Shown: positions 51,885 to 60,340 of the stretch, piece after piece | How the letters are laid out: each line of letters starts with the position of its first letter | Position numbering within the stretch: position 1 is the first letter of the stretch | The notes under the pieces: generated by a model | What the model was told of the DNA's origin: nothing | What the model saw: only the letters and a program-made list of their open reading frames with translations | The model's database searches: none | Position numbers and translations under genes: made by a program | Source: Faecalibacterium sp. I4-1-79 | GTDB lineage: Bacteria > Bacillota > Clostridia > Oscillospirales > Ruminococcaceae | Direction of reading: 5' to 3' | DNA length: 64,000 bases | Assembly (NCBI RefSeq): GCF_023347235.1 | Contig: NZ_CP094467.1 | Span: forward strand, 2,728,001 to 2,792,000

Positions 51885-53282
51885 ATGCAGATCTTCAACA
51901 CCCTGACCCGACAGAAGGAAGAATTTGTGCCGCAGGTGCCCGGCGAGTACCGCATCTACGTCTGCGGCCCTACTGTGTACAACTATATCCACATCGGCAA
52001 CGCACGCCCGCTGATCGTGTTCGACACCCTGCGCCGCTATCTGGAATACCGGGGCAACAAGGTGATCTACGTTTCCAACATCACCGATATCGATGACAAG
52101 CTCATCAAGAAGGGACAGGAAGAGGGCACCTCCATGAAGGAGGTGGCACAGCGCTTTGAGGCCGAGTACCTGAAGGATGCCGCTGGGCTGAACTGCGAAA
52201 AGCCCACCGTGCAGCCCCGCGCTACCGAGCACATCCCGCAAATCCTCGATATCGTCAAGGATCTGATCGACTCCGGCCACGCCTACGTTGCCAAAAACGG
52301 CGATGTGTACTTCCGGGTGAAGAGCGACCCCGGCTACGGCAAGCTGAGCCACCTGAATCTGGACGATTTGGAAAGCGGCAACCGCGAGCTGCGCAGCCGC
52401 ATGGAGGACGACCTGAAGGAGGACCCCGCCGACTTTGCCGTCTGGAAGGCAGCAAAGCCCGGTGAGCCCGCATGGGAAAGCCCCTACGGCATGGGCCGCC
52501 CGGGCTGGCACATCGAGTGCAGCGCCATGAGCCGCACCCATCTGGGCAAGACCATCGACCTGCACTGCGGCGGTCAGGATCTGATCTTCCCCCACCACGA
52601 AAACGAGATCGCCCAGAGCGAGTGCGCCAACGGCTGTGAGTTTGCCCGCTACTGGATGCACAACGGCTTCATCAACGTGGACAACCAGAAAATGTCCAAG
52701 AGCCTGCACAACTTCTTTACCGTGCGGGATGTGGCAAACCTCTACGGCTACGAGCCCATCCGCTACTTCATGCTGACCGCCGGCTACCGGATGCCCCTGA
52801 ACTACACCGTAGACCTCATCGAGAGCTGCAAGAACAGTCTGGAGCGCCTGTACACCTGCCGCGAGAATCTGGACTTTGCCCTGAGCAAAACCGACTTCGG
52901 CACCGACGAGACCCTGAAGGAAAAGGCCGCCGAGGCACGCACTAAGTTCTGCACCGCCATGGACGACGACCTGAACACCCCGGATGCGCTGGCTGCCGTG
53001 TTTGATCTGGTCAAGGAGATCAACACTCTGTCCGCTGCTTCCAGCAAGGCTGCACTGGAGACCGCTGCCGCCGCCTTTGACGAGATCACCGGCGTGCTGG
53101 GTCTGCTGTACAACCGCAAGAAGGACGAGGTGCCCGCCGAGGTGACCGAGCTGGTGGAGAAGCGTGCTGCCGCCAAAAAGGCCAAGGACTGGGCCACCGC
53201 CGATGCCATCCGCGCACAGCTGACCGAACTGGGCTGGGCTGTGAAGGACACCGCACAGGGTCCCCAGCTGAGCAAGCTGTAA
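51885..53282 (+). CDS. cysS: Cysteinyl-tRNA synthetase
   Basis: A 465-residue class I synthetase. The zinc Cys and HIGH box are in YVCGPTVYNYIHIGNARP (HIGN at 36-39), other zinc ligands in GWHIECSAM and PHHENEIAQSE, and KMSKS at 269-273. The C-terminal helical domain ends with ADAIRAQLTELGWAVKDT, typical of CysS. AAGGAG lies before the ATG at 51885; the longer open frame upstream runs through the T-box. Expression is controlled by the T-box leader. Confidence 0.97.
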   Translation: MQIFNTLTRQKEEFVPQVPGEYRIYVCGPTVYNYIHIGNARPLIVFDTLRRYLEYRGNKVIYVSNITDIDDKLIKKGQEEGTSMKEVAQRFEAEYLKDAAGLNCEKPTVQPRATEHIPQILDIVKDLIDSGHAYVAKNGDVYFRVKSDPGYGKLSHLNLDDLESGNRELRSRMEDDLKEDPADFAVWKAAKPGEPAWESPYGMGRPGWHIECSAMSRTHLGKTIDLHCGGQDLIFPHHENEIAQSECANGCEFARYWMHNGFINVDNQKMSKSLHNFFTVRDVANLYGYEPIRYFMLTAGYRMPLNYTVDLIESCKNSLERLYTCRENLDFALSKTDFGTDETLKEKAAEARTKFCTAMDDDLNTPDALAAVFDLVKEINTLSAASSKAALETAAAAFDEITGVLGLLYNRKKDEVPAEVTELVEKRAAAKKAKDWATADAIRAQLTELGWAVKDTAQGPQLSKL

Positions 53283-53315
53283 GGCCTGCCGCTAAGGAAA
53301 ACTATTTTAAAATTT

Positions 53316-53351
53316 GGGACACCGGAGCGTCTGCGAACGCTCCGGTGTCCC
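53316..53351 (+). repeat. 16-4-16 hairpin family member H8
   Basis: GGGACACCGGAGCGTC, loop TGCG and AACGCTCCGGTGTCCC (one loop-side mismatch) are followed by TTTTTCACGGGAGGGG. The element ends at 53387-53393 with AAATCGT, the inverse of the ACGATTT that opens other members. It follows cysS by 33 bases. Confidence 0.9.
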
Positions 53352-53407
53352 TTTTTCACGGGAGGGGCGCACGCGGCGGGCATTTCAAATCGTCTGGCAT
53401 AACCAGC

Positions 53408-53444
53408 AAAAGCCCCGCAGGGCGGTATGCTCTGCGGGGCTTTT
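53408..53444. terminator. Bidirectional terminator between cysS and the alcohol dehydrogenase
   Basis: AAAAGCCCCGCAG and CTGCGGGGCTTTT pair around an 11-base loop. Confidence 0.85.
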
Positions 53445-53478
53445 GACGCTAGGGGAGGTGTACTAAGGAAAGGACGGA

Positions 53479-54696
53479 TCAGAAATCCACCTCAGTATCG
53501 TAGTAGCAGCACTTGAGCAGCTTCTCCATCTCCTCCTGACTGGGCTGGCGGGGGTTGGAGCCGGTGCAGGCGTCGGCGATGGCGTTCTTGGCGATCTCGG
53601 GCAGACGCTCGAGGAACACTTCCTCCGGCACAAAGCCCTGCTCGGTGGGGTAGGAGTCCGGACCGTAGTGCTGGATGCAGTGGGGGATGTTCAGCGCATC
53701 GTTCATGCCGCGCAGGTACTCGATAAGCAGCTTGACCTTTTCGTCATCGTTTGCGCCGCCCAGCTTCATCTCGTCTGCGATGACGCCGTAGCGCTTCTTG
53801 GCCTCGGGGTCCTTGGCGTTGAAGGCGATGACCTTGGGCAGGTACATGGCGTTGGCCGCGCCGTGGATGATGTGTGCGCCGTAGTCTGCAAAGGCAGCGC
53901 CGGTCTTGTGTGCCATGGAGTGCACGATGCCCAGCAGTGCGTTGGAGAAGGCCATACCGGCAAGGCACTGGGCGTTGTGCATGGAGTCGCGCTTGGACAT
54001 ATCGCCGTTGTAGCTGTCCACCAGATCGCCTTGGATCATGCGGATGGCGAAGATAGCCAGCGGATCGGTGTAGTCGCAGTGTGCGGTGGAAACATAAGCC
54101 TCCACAGCGTGAGTCATGGCGTCCATACCGGTGTGGGCAACCAGCTTCTTGGGCATGGTCTCAGCCAGATCGGGGTCAACGATGGCCACGTCCGGGGTGA
54201 TTTCAAAGTCTGCGATGGGGTACTTGATGCCCTTCTGGTAGTCGGTGATAATGGAGAAAGCGGTCACCTCGGTGGCAGTGCCGGAGGTGGAGGAAATGGC
54301 GCAGAAGTGTGCCTTGCGGCGCAGCGGCGGGATGCCGAACACCTTGCACATCTCCTCAAAGGTGATCTCGGGGTACTCGTACTTGATCCACATGGCCTTG
54401 GCTGCATCGATGGGAGAGCCGCCGCCCATGGCGATGATCCAGTCGGGCTCAAACTTCAGCATGGCCTCGGCGCCGCGCATGACGGTCTCCACGGAAGGAT
54501 CGGGTTCGATACCCTCGAACAGCTCCACTTCCATGCCGGCTTCCTTCAGGTACTCCACCGCACGATCCAAAAAGCCGAAGCGTTTCATGGAGCCGCCGCC
54601 GACGCAGATCATTGCCTTTTTGCCGGTAAAGGACTTCAGTGCCTCCAGAGCGCCCTTGCCATGGTACAGATCACGGGGCAAAGTAAAACGAGCCAT
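53479..54696 (-). CDS. Iron-containing (class III) alcohol dehydrogenase
   Basis: A 405-residue NAD(P)H-dependent alcohol dehydrogenase, butanol/1,3-propanediol type. The nucleotide-binding GGGS motifs are CVGGGSMKRFG and AMGGGSPIDAAKAMW, and the metal ligands lie in HTGMDAMTHAVEAYVS, GIVHSMAHKTGA and HGAANAMYLP. The ATG at 54696 with GGAGG is preferred to one ten codons upstream. The promoter overlaps a Rex-like operator, so it should be switched on when NADH is high, disposing of reducing power as an alcohol. Confidence 0.94.
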   Translation of the reverse strand: MARFTLPRDLYHGKGALEALKSFTGKKAMICVGGGSMKRFGFLDRAVEYLKEAGMEVELFEGIEPDPSVETVMRGAEAMLKFEPDWIIAMGGGSPIDAAKAMWIKYEYPEITFEEMCKVFGIPPLRRKAHFCAISSTSGTATEVTAFSIITDYQKGIKYPIADFEITPDVAIVDPDLAETMPKKLVAHTGMDAMTHAVEAYVSTAHCDYTDPLAIFAIRMIQGDLVDSYNGDMSKRDSMHNAQCLAGMAFSNALLGIVHSMAHKTGAAFADYGAHIIHGAANAMYLPKVIAFNAKDPEAKKRYGVIADEMKLGGANDDEKVKLLIEYLRGMNDALNIPHCIQHYGPDSYPTEQGFVPEEVFLERLPEIAKNAIADACTGSNPRQPSQEEMEKLLKCCYYDTEVDF

Positions 54697-54756
54697 AATA
54701 CAAAACCTCCAAAAATAGTACGGCACACACAGCGCTGTGCCGTATTTTTATTTATT

Positions 54757-54791
54757 ATGTTAATTATATAACAATTCGGAGGCAGCTTCAA
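54757..54791 (-). promoter_or_regulatory. Alcohol dehydrogenase promoter with overlapping Rex-like operator
   Basis: On the minus strand TTGAAG (54786-54791), 17 bases and TATAAT (54763-54768). The palindrome TTGTTATATAATTAACAT (54757-54774) covers the -10 box and agrees with the Rex consensus TTGTTAANNNNTTAACAA in all but two defined positions. A leader hairpin TACGGCACA..TGTGCCGTA lies between promoter and start codon. Confidence 0.8.
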
Positions 54792-54885
54792 TTGACGTAG
54801 CGGAAGAAAAAGTCGTTCTATTTTGGGCGGTTTCCACAAGCAGTAGGATGCAACAAGCCCTCTGCCCTGAAAAAGCGCAAAAAAA

Positions 54886-54912
54886 CACCCCGAAGTCCTA
54901 AAACTTCGAGGT
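54886..54912 (-). terminator. Terminator of the tRNA-Asp/tRNA-Thr unit
   Basis: On the minus strand CACCTCGAAG, a short loop and CTTCGGGGTG followed by TTTTTTT. It resembles the terminator of the other tRNA-Thr gene. Confidence 0.88.
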
Positions 54913-54920
54913 GCTTGCCT

Positions 54921-54997
<77 letters not shown>

Positions 54998-55000
54998 AAA

Positions 55001-55077
55001 TGGCGACCCGGATCGGGCTCGAACCGACGACCCCCAGCGTGACAGGCTGGTGCTCTAACCAACTGAGCTACCGGGCC
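55001..55077 (-). tRNA. tRNA-Asp (anticodon GTC)
   Basis: A 77-base cloverleaf: acceptor GGCCCGG/CCGGGTC with one G-T pair, anticodon arm CCAGC-CTGTCAC-GCTGG, T-loop GTTCGAG, encoded CCA. Confidence 0.97.
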
Positions 55078-55123
55078 ATGATCGCTCAAGTTCGTGCGGC
55101 ATCTTACCGCGGGAACGTGCTCT

Positions 55124-55152
55124 ATTATATCGGAAAGTCGGTCTGTTGTCAA
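55124..55152 (-). promoter_or_regulatory. Promoter of the tRNA-Asp/tRNA-Thr unit
   Basis: A perfect consensus on the minus strand: TTGACA (55147-55152), 17 bases, TATAAT (55124-55129). Confidence 0.92.
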
Positions 55153-55202
55153 GCACAAATTTGCGGAAAATGCAATTTTTTGCAAAAGGGGGTGGAGGAA
55201 CG

Positions 55203-55244
55203 AACTCCCTCAGTCAAAACCTGACGGTTTTGACTGAGGGAGTT
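55203..55244. repeat. 19-bp hairpin repeat between tRNA units
   Basis: AACTCCCTCAGTCAAAACC, loop TGAC and the exact complement. The left arm and loop recur inside element B at about 36033-36070, where the right arm is interrupted. Confidence 0.85.
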
Positions 55245-55250
55245 TTACCA

Positions 55251-55287
55251 AAAAACAAAACGCACAAGTTCCGAAGAACCTGTGCGT
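55251..55287 (-). terminator. tRNA-Trp terminator
   Basis: On the minus strand ACGCACAGGTTC, TTCG, GAACTTGTGCGT followed by TTTGTTTTTT. Confidence 0.9.
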
Positions 55288-55289
55288 CA

Positions 55290-55365
55290 TGGCAGGGGTA
55301 GTAAGTTTCGAACTCACGGCACGCGGTTTTGGAGACCGCTGCTCTACCAGCTGAGCTATACCCCT
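55290..55365 (-). tRNA. tRNA-Trp (anticodon CCA)
   Basis: A 76-base cloverleaf with acceptor AGGGGTA/TACCCCT, anticodon arm GCGGT-CTCCAAA-ACCGC, and encoded CCA. It has its own promoter and terminator. Confidence 0.97.
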
Positions 55366-55390
55366 ATATACATTCGCTGAATGCTTGATT

Positions 55391-55419
55391 ATTATAGCCG
55401 ATGCAAAGGGGAATGTCAA
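55391..55419 (-). promoter_or_regulatory. tRNA-Trp promoter
   Basis: Perfect consensus on the minus strand: TTGACA (55414-55419), 17 bases, TATAAT (55391-55396). Confidence 0.92.
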
Positions 55420-55432
55420 GCCTTATTTTTAC

Positions 55433-55903
55433 TTATTTCTCATTTTTCGTGCCGCCGCAGCTGCAGCAGCTCTCCTGCGCGGCGGAATCCAGCGCAGGCA
55501 GCTGGCTTGCCAGCTGCTCCAGCGTAACGCTGTCGATATACTGGTTGATCACCTCATCCAGCCCCGCCCAGAACGGCAGAGTGAAGCACTGCTCGGACAT
55601 AGGGCACTCATTGGTCACGCTGCCAAGGCACGGAATGGGCGCCACGCTGCCCTCGATGGCGCGCAGGATCTCGCCGGCGGTGTAGTCGGCAGCATCCTTA
55701 GTCAGGCGGTAGCCGCCCTGACTGCCCCGCTCGCTCTTGACCAGCCCTACCCGCGCCAGCGGGGTGACGATCTGCTCCAGATATTTCAGGCTCAGGTTCT
55801 GCCGCTCGCTGATCTCCTTCAGGCTGACGGTGGTGCCCGGCGCATAGCGCGCCAGCTCCGCCATCAGGCGCAGGGCGTAGCGGCTCTTGGTGGAAAATTT
55901 CAT
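55433..55903 (-). CDS. Rrf2/IscR family transcriptional regulator
   Basis: A 156-residue regulator with an N-terminal winged helix (STKSRYALRLMAELARYAPG, VSLKEISERQNLSLKYLEQIVTPLARVGLVKSERG). Three cysteines in PCLGSVTNECPMSEQC near residues 92-107 match the [2Fe-2S] ligands of IscR. A further CCSCGG motif near the C-terminus is unusual. It is divergent from a rhodanese gene and near iscS-iscU, so it probably senses iron-sulfur status or sulfur supply and controls these genes. The ATG at 55903 has GGAGAGG upstream. Confidence 0.9.
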   Translation of the reverse strand: MKFSTKSRYALRLMAELARYAPGTTVSLKEISERQNLSLKYLEQIVTPLARVGLVKSERGSQGGYRLTKDAADYTAGEILRAIEGSVAPIPCLGSVTNECPMSEQCFTLPFWAGLDEVINQYIDSVTLEQLASQLPALDSAAQESCCSCGGTKNEK

Positions 55904-55930
55904 GGTAGTCCTCTCCTTGCTGTATTTCAT

Positions 55931-55999
55931 AGTATAGCACGTTACTCGGATTTTGCAAAGGACAAACCTCTTGTGCAAACAAAAAAGGTCTGCTATCAT
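55931..55999. promoter_or_regulatory. Divergent promoters of the Rrf2 regulator and the rhodanese gene
   Basis: Minus strand: TTGCAA (55953-55958), 16 bases, TATACT (55931-55936). Plus strand: TTGTGC (55971-55976), 17 bases, TATCAT (55994-55999). The short gap would let one regulator control both. Confidence 0.65.
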
Positions 56000-56035
56000 A
56001 GGATGGAACAGAACCTATCTTTGAGGAGTGAGAGT

Positions 56036-56359
56036 ATGACAGAGAAGATCACCGCAGCAGACGCTATCCGTCTGCTGGATTCCGGCAAGGCTGTCGCCGT
56101 AGATGTGCGCGAGCCGGACGAATACGCCGTGGGGCACATCCCCGGGGCAAAGCTGCTGCCGCTGGGGCAGGTCATCGACCGTGCCGCCGAGGTGCTGCCG
56201 GACAAAAACGCCCTGTGGCTGGTGTACTGCCGCACCGGCCGCCGCAGCGCCGATGCCGTGCAAAAGCTGGAAAGCCTTGGCTACACCAACCTGCGGGACC
56301 TTGGCGGCATTTTAAGCTGGCCCTACGAGATCGAGGGTGATTTTGAGGGGCATTTCTAA
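56036..56359 (+). CDS. Rhodanese-like sulfurtransferase
   Basis: A 107-residue single-domain rhodanese, a carrier of persulfide sulfur. The fold markers VAVDVREPDEYAVGHIPGAKLLPL and the active-site loop YCRTGRRSADAV with Cys near residue 74 are clear. GAGGAG precedes the ATG; the longer open frame upstream covers the divergent Rrf2 gene. It may feed sulfur to the IscS/IscU system encoded next to it. Confidence 0.92.
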   Translation: MTEKITAADAIRLLDSGKAVAVDVREPDEYAVGHIPGAKLLPLGQVIDRAAEVLPDKNALWLVYCRTGRRSADAVQKLESLGYTNLRDLGGILSWPYEIEGDFEGHF

Positions 56360-56410
56360 GGTTATATACTTTATAAAAAGCAAAAACCATACCAGAAAGG
56401 AAACCATGCC

Positions 56411-56851
56411 ATGTCGTTCCATGCAAAAGAGTTCGCGGGCAGCCACTGCGGCTGCCGTTACCAGCAGGATTACCGCCCTACCTTAGGGCGGGACGGCAAA
56501 AAGGAATCCGGCACGCTGGAGGTCATCAAGTTCTACTACGATGGCGCTATCCGCTTTGAGCAGCACTGCTACGGCGAGGCTGCCACCTTTGTGTTCGGCG
56601 TGTGGGCGTCCGGCATGGATGAGGACGGCACGCTGCACTGGGTGCTGCCGGACCGCCGCAAGAGCTACTACGACGAAAGCTATCTGCCCAAAAAGCTGGA
56701 CCGGGTGGACGAAGCCGGAAACTTGTACTTTGACGGCGGCATCTTTCCGTGGAAGCTGGCGGACGACTTTGCCGAGGATAAGCGCTGGGGCTACCCCAAG
56801 TGGAAGGTGTTACTGGGAAAACTGACCGGAAAGGGCAAAAAAGGTGACTGA
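56411..56851 (+). CDS. Hypothetical protein, 146 residues
   Basis: No family recognised. It is a soluble protein with an N-terminal CGC motif (GSHCGCRYQQDYRP), many aromatic residues and a beta-type pattern (LEVIKFYYDGAIRFEQHCYGEAATFVFGVW). The end is Lys-rich (WKVLLGKLTGKGKKGD). AGAAAGGAAA lies before the ATG. It stands between the rhodanese and iscS genes and may belong to the same unit, so a link with sulfur or cluster metabolism is possible. Confidence 0.7.
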   Translation: MSFHAKEFAGSHCGCRYQQDYRPTLGRDGKKESGTLEVIKFYYDGAIRFEQHCYGEAATFVFGVWASGMDEDGTLHWVLPDRRKSYYDESYLPKKLDRVDEAGNLYFDGGIFPWKLADDFAEDKRWGYPKWKVLLGKLTGKGKKGD

Positions 56852-56874
56852 ATCACGAAAATCCAGTATTCATA

Positions 56875-56904
56875 TTGACATACTAGGGAATGATATGGTA
56901 TAAC
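56875..56904 (+). promoter_or_regulatory. Promoter of iscS-iscU
   Basis: TTGACA (56875-56880), 18 bases and TATAAC (56899-56904), 80 bases before the start codon. Confidence 0.65.
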
Positions 56905-56984
56905 TTATCCGTTGAAAGGATTCCGCATCTGCACAGGGCATTTAAGGCTCCCGCAGACGCGTTCAATAAGAAAGGATCATTCCT

Positions 56985-58202
56985 ATGGAAAACATGGAAA
57001 AAGTGGTTTATCTGGATAATGCTGCCACCACTCCCTGTGCTCCCGAGGCACTGGAAATGATGGTCAAAGCCCTGAGCGGTGCCTGCGGCAACCCCAGCAG
57101 CCATTACAGCATCGGCTACGAGGCAAAGGAATTTGTAGATACCGGCCGCGCACAGGTGGCAAAGGCCATCAATGCAAGTCCGGCTGAGCTCTTCTTTACC
57201 AGCTGCGGCTCCGAGGCCGACAACTGGGCGGTGAAGGGCACTGCCTTTACCAAGGCACGCCAGAACAAAAAGCACCTCATCACCAGCGCTTTTGAGCACC
57301 ACGCCATCATGCACAGCATGGCTGCGCTGGAGCGCATGGGCTTTGAAGTGACCTATATCAAGCCCACCGCCGAGGGCTACATCCGCCCCGAGGACGTGGA
57401 GGCTGCCATCCGTCCCGACACCGCACTGGTCAGCATCATGATGGCCAACAACGAGATCGGCACCATCCAGCCCATCAAGGAGATCGCCGAGATTGCCCAC
57501 AAGCATGGCGTGTGGATGCACACCGATGCGGTGCAGGCTGTGGGTGCCATCCCCGTGGATGTGAAGGAGCTGGGCGTGGATATGCTGTCCATGAGCGCCC
57601 ACAAGTTCAATGGCCCCAAGGGCATGGGTGCACTGTACTGCCGTAAGGGCGTATGGCCCCAGAACTTGATCGATGGCGGCAGTCAGGAGGCCCGCCACCG
57701 TGCAGGCACCGAGAACGTGGCCGGCATTGCTGCCATGGGCAAGGCACTGGAGATCGCCACGGCGCATCTGGATGAGCGCATGGCCCACGAGAGCGAGCTG
57801 CGCGATTACGTCATCGACCGCATCCTCAAGAACATCCCGGAAGCCCGCCTGAACGGCGGCCGCAGTCCCCGTCTGCCCAACAATGTGAACATCAGCTTCC
57901 CGGGTCTGGAGGGCGAGACCATTCTGCTGGATCTGGATATGCACGGCATCTGCGCCTCTACCGGCTCTGCCTGCAACTCCGACAGTCTGGACCCCAGCCA
58001 CGTCCTGCTGAGCATCGGCGTGCCTGAGGAGATCGGCCACGGCTCCATGCGGTTCACCTTTGGCCCGCAGAACACCATGGAAGAAGCAAAATATCTGTGT
58101 GACGTGCTGGAGGAGGTCATCCCCCGCCGCCGCGCTATGAGTTGTATGTGGCTGCAGGGTCAGAACAAGGCCCGCCAGTTCAGCCTGAAGGGAGAACAGT
58201 AA
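56985..58202 (+). CDS. iscS: Cysteine desulfurase
   Basis: A 405-residue PLP enzyme that takes sulfur from cysteine for iron-sulfur cluster assembly. MEKVVYLDNAATTPCAPEAL is the family start, the PLP Lys is in DMLSMSAHKFNGPKGMG, and the catalytic Cys is in GICASTGSACNSDSLDPSHVL. The C-terminal 20 residues (SCMWLQGQNKARQFSLKGEQ) extend beyond most members. It is followed by iscU at two bases, forming the NifS/NifU-type pair usual in Firmicutes. Confidence 0.95.
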   Translation: MENMEKVVYLDNAATTPCAPEALEMMVKALSGACGNPSSHYSIGYEAKEFVDTGRAQVAKAINASPAELFFTSCGSEADNWAVKGTAFTKARQNKKHLITSAFEHHAIMHSMAALERMGFEVTYIKPTAEGYIRPEDVEAAIRPDTALVSIMMANNEIGTIQPIKEIAEIAHKHGVWMHTDAVQAVGAIPVDVKELGVDMLSMSAHKFNGPKGMGALYCRKGVWPQNLIDGGSQEARHRAGTENVAGIAAMGKALEIATAHLDERMAHESELRDYVIDRILKNIPEARLNGGRSPRLPNNVNISFPGLEGETILLDLDMHGICASTGSACNSDSLDPSHVLLSIGVPEEIGHGSMRFTFGPQNTMEEAKYLCDVLEEVIPRRRAMSCMWLQGQNKARQFSLKGEQ

Positions 58203-58204
58203 TT

Positions 58205-58648
58205 ATGGCAAGTATGTATAGTGCCAAGGTCATGGAGCATTTCGCAAATCCGCACAACGTAGGTGAGCTGCCCGATGCAAACGGCGTGGGTGAAGTGGGC
58301 AACCCCAAGTGCGGCGATATCATGCGCATGTACCTGAAAATTGAGAACAATGTGATCGTGGACGTCAAGTTCCTCACCTTTGGCTGCGGCGCAGCCATTG
58401 CCACCAGCAGCATGGCCACCGACCTGATCAAGGGCAAGACCGTGGACGAGGCACTGAAGCTGACCAACAAGGCCGTTGTGGAGGCTCTGGAAGGTCTGCC
58501 CCCGGTCAAGGTGCACTGCTCTGTTCTGGCCGAGCAGGCTGTCAAGGCTGCCCTGTCCGACTACTACCGCCGTCAGGGCATTGATCCGGAACCCATCGTG
58601 GGCAAGCTGGAAGAGGATTGCGAGCACTGCGAGAGCTGCGGCAACTGA
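58205..58648 (+). CDS. iscU: Iron-sulfur cluster scaffold (IscU/NifU N-terminal type)
   Basis: A 147-residue scaffold on which clusters are built. Ligand cysteines are in GNPKCGDIMR, LTFGCGAAIATSS and KVHCSVLAEQA. The C-terminus has an added Cys-rich tail, DCEHCESCGN, as found in anaerobic Firmicutes. The start at 58205 follows the iscS stop directly, so the pair is coupled. Confidence 0.95.
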   Translation: MASMYSAKVMEHFANPHNVGELPDANGVGEVGNPKCGDIMRMYLKIENNVIVDVKFLTFGCGAAIATSSMATDLIKGKTVDEALKLTNKAVVEALEGLPPVKVHCSVLAEQAVKAALSDYYRRQGIDPEPIVGKLEEDCEHCESCGN

Positions 58649-58668
58649 TTCTGACAGTATCCTAAGCA

Positions 58669-58702
58669 AAAAAGGACACCGCTTCGTGCGGTGTCCTTTT
58701 TT
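58669..58702 (+). terminator. Terminator after iscU
   Basis: AAAAGGACACCGC, TTCG, TGCGGTGTCCTTTTTT. Confidence 0.9.
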
Positions 58703-58723
58703 GCGTCCCCACTTGTGAGAAAA

Positions 58724-58759
58724 GGGGTTCAGAAACGCCCGCAGGTGTTTCTGAACCCC
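58724..58759 (-). repeat. 16-4-16 hairpin family member H9
   Basis: On the minus strand GGGGTTCAGAAACACC, loop TGCG and GGCGTTTCTGAACCCC are followed by TTTTCTCACAAGTGGGG. ACGATTTGA precedes it (58768-58774). It lies 26 bases after the MoxR gene stop in the sense direction. Confidence 0.9.
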
Positions 58760-58784
58760 AAAAAATCAAATCGTTTTCCGTGCC

Positions 58785-60323
58785 TTACACCCCGCCGTGG
58801 CGGCGCTGCTCGGCGGCAAGCTCCTGCTGCAAAGCGGCCTTGCGGTGATCCAGCAGCAGATCCTTGTTGTACTTGAAGTACCGTTCGCAGCCGTTTTCGG
58901 TGAGGAACTGGTGGGAAGCGGGGTTCACCGTAAGCTCGGTGACGAATACCACCATCTCCTGACTTTCCGCAAAGGCCTGCTCCATAAAGTCGAAAGCGGC
59001 TTCCAGCGCAGCGGCGGCGGTCTTTTGGGTGGTCTCGCGCTGGTCTGCCAGCGCACGGAACTGACCGCGCAGCAGGTCGAAGGCCTCCTGCGTACCGGCG
59101 GCGTTGGCGCGGCGCAGCTCCCCTTCCCACTGGTGCAGCGCGGCCTGCACCTGCAGACGGTTGGTCAGCTCTGCCTTGCCCAGCAGCCCGGCATCGCGCT
59201 TTTGCTGGGTCTCGGCTTCGTAGTCCTTGATCTGCTGACTGAACAACTCTGCGGAGCCGTCTGGGATATCCTCCGGCAGGGTAGCCAGCGCCTTTTTGGT
59301 CTCCCGCAAAAAGGCGTAGCAGGCATCGGCCACGGCGTCTGCCTGCAAGGAAGCGGTAAAGCGGGTGTCCAGCCCCGCCAGCAGCAGGCTGACAAGGCTG
59401 AGCCGCTCGTCAAAGGGGGCCTGCAGCAGCCGTGCGAACACGGCGGGCTTTGCCTGCCCGGCAAGAATTTCCTCCACGCCGTAGTCGTCCCGGTACTTGT
59501 AGTACAGATCCAGATAAGCCGAGAAGTCCTCGGCGATCTTCGGGTGCTGGATATACTCCCGGATCAGTTCCTCATCTGCCTGCAAGCCCAGCGTTTCGTA
59601 GGTGTCCAGCAGGTTGGAAAGATCCTCCCAGCCGCGGGCGGTGACGAACTGGGTGCCGTCCACGTCCGCGTTGATCTGGTAGAAGTTCTGGGGATGCAGC
59701 TCCAGATAGCTCAGGATGGCGCTGTGGATATGCGCAGCGCGGGCGTAGTCCTTCCACACCGGCAGGTCGGGCTCGATGTCCATGCGGCGCACGCGGTCAA
59801 GGGTAACGATGTCAAAATCCCGGACGGATTTGTTGTACTCCGGCGGGTTGCCTGCCGCCACGATGACCCAGCCCGCAGGCACGGCCTGATTGCCAAAGGT
59901 CTTGCACTGCAAAAATTGCAGCATGGTAGGCGCAAGCGTCTCAGACACGCAGTTGATCTCGTCGATGAACAGAATGCCCTCCGAAAGGCCGGTGGTCTCC
60001 ATTTTGGCATAGATGCTGGCAATGATCTCGCTCATGGTGTATTCGGTCACCGACACGTCCTTATCGCCGTAGTGGCGCTGCCGGATAAAGGGCAGACCCA
60101 CGGCGCTCTGGCGGGTGTGGTGAGTGATGGTGTAGGCCACCAGTGCCACCCCGCACTCCCGGGCCACCTGCTCCATCACCTGCGTTTTGCCAATGCCCGG
60201 AGGGCCCATCAGCAGGATGGGGCGCTGCCGGATGGCTGGAATGGCGTATTCGCCCAGCGCATCCTTGGCAAGGTAAGCTTTTACGGTATGCTCGATCTCT
60301 TCTTTGGCACGTTTGATATTCAT
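58785..60323 (-). CDS. MoxR-type AAA+ ATPase
   Basis: A 512-residue AAA+ protein of the MoxR group, thought to remodel or activate partner proteins. Walker A is LLMGPPGIGKTQVM near residues 37-50, Walker B GILFIDEINCVSETLAPTML, sensor 1 in WVIVAAGNPPEYN and the arginine finger region in TLDRVRRMDI. An extra C-terminal helical part of about 180 residues (rich in Ala/Glu/Gln) is longer than in simple MoxR proteins. It is the last gene of a three-gene operon with a VWA protein, the usual partner. GGGGGAA precedes the ATG at 60323. Confidence 0.92.
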   Translation of the reverse strand: MNIKRAKEEIEHTVKAYLAKDALGEYAIPAIRQRPILLMGPPGIGKTQVMEQVARECGVALVAYTITHHTRQSAVGLPFIRQRHYGDKDVSVTEYTMSEIIASIYAKMETTGLSEGILFIDEINCVSETLAPTMLQFLQCKTFGNQAVPAGWVIVAAGNPPEYNKSVRDFDIVTLDRVRRMDIEPDLPVWKDYARAAHIHSAILSYLELHPQNFYQINADVDGTQFVTARGWEDLSNLLDTYETLGLQADEELIREYIQHPKIAEDFSAYLDLYYKYRDDYGVEEILAGQAKPAVFARLLQAPFDERLSLVSLLLAGLDTRFTASLQADAVADACYAFLRETKKALATLPEDIPDGSAELFSQQIKDYEAETQQKRDAGLLGKAELTNRLQVQAALHQWEGELRRANAAGTQEAFDLLRGQFRALADQRETTQKTAAAALEAAFDFMEQAFAESQEMVVFVTELTVNPASHQFLTENGCERYFKYNKDLLLDHRKAALQQELAAEQRRHGGV

Positions 60324-60340
60324 AATGGTTCCCCCTCTTG

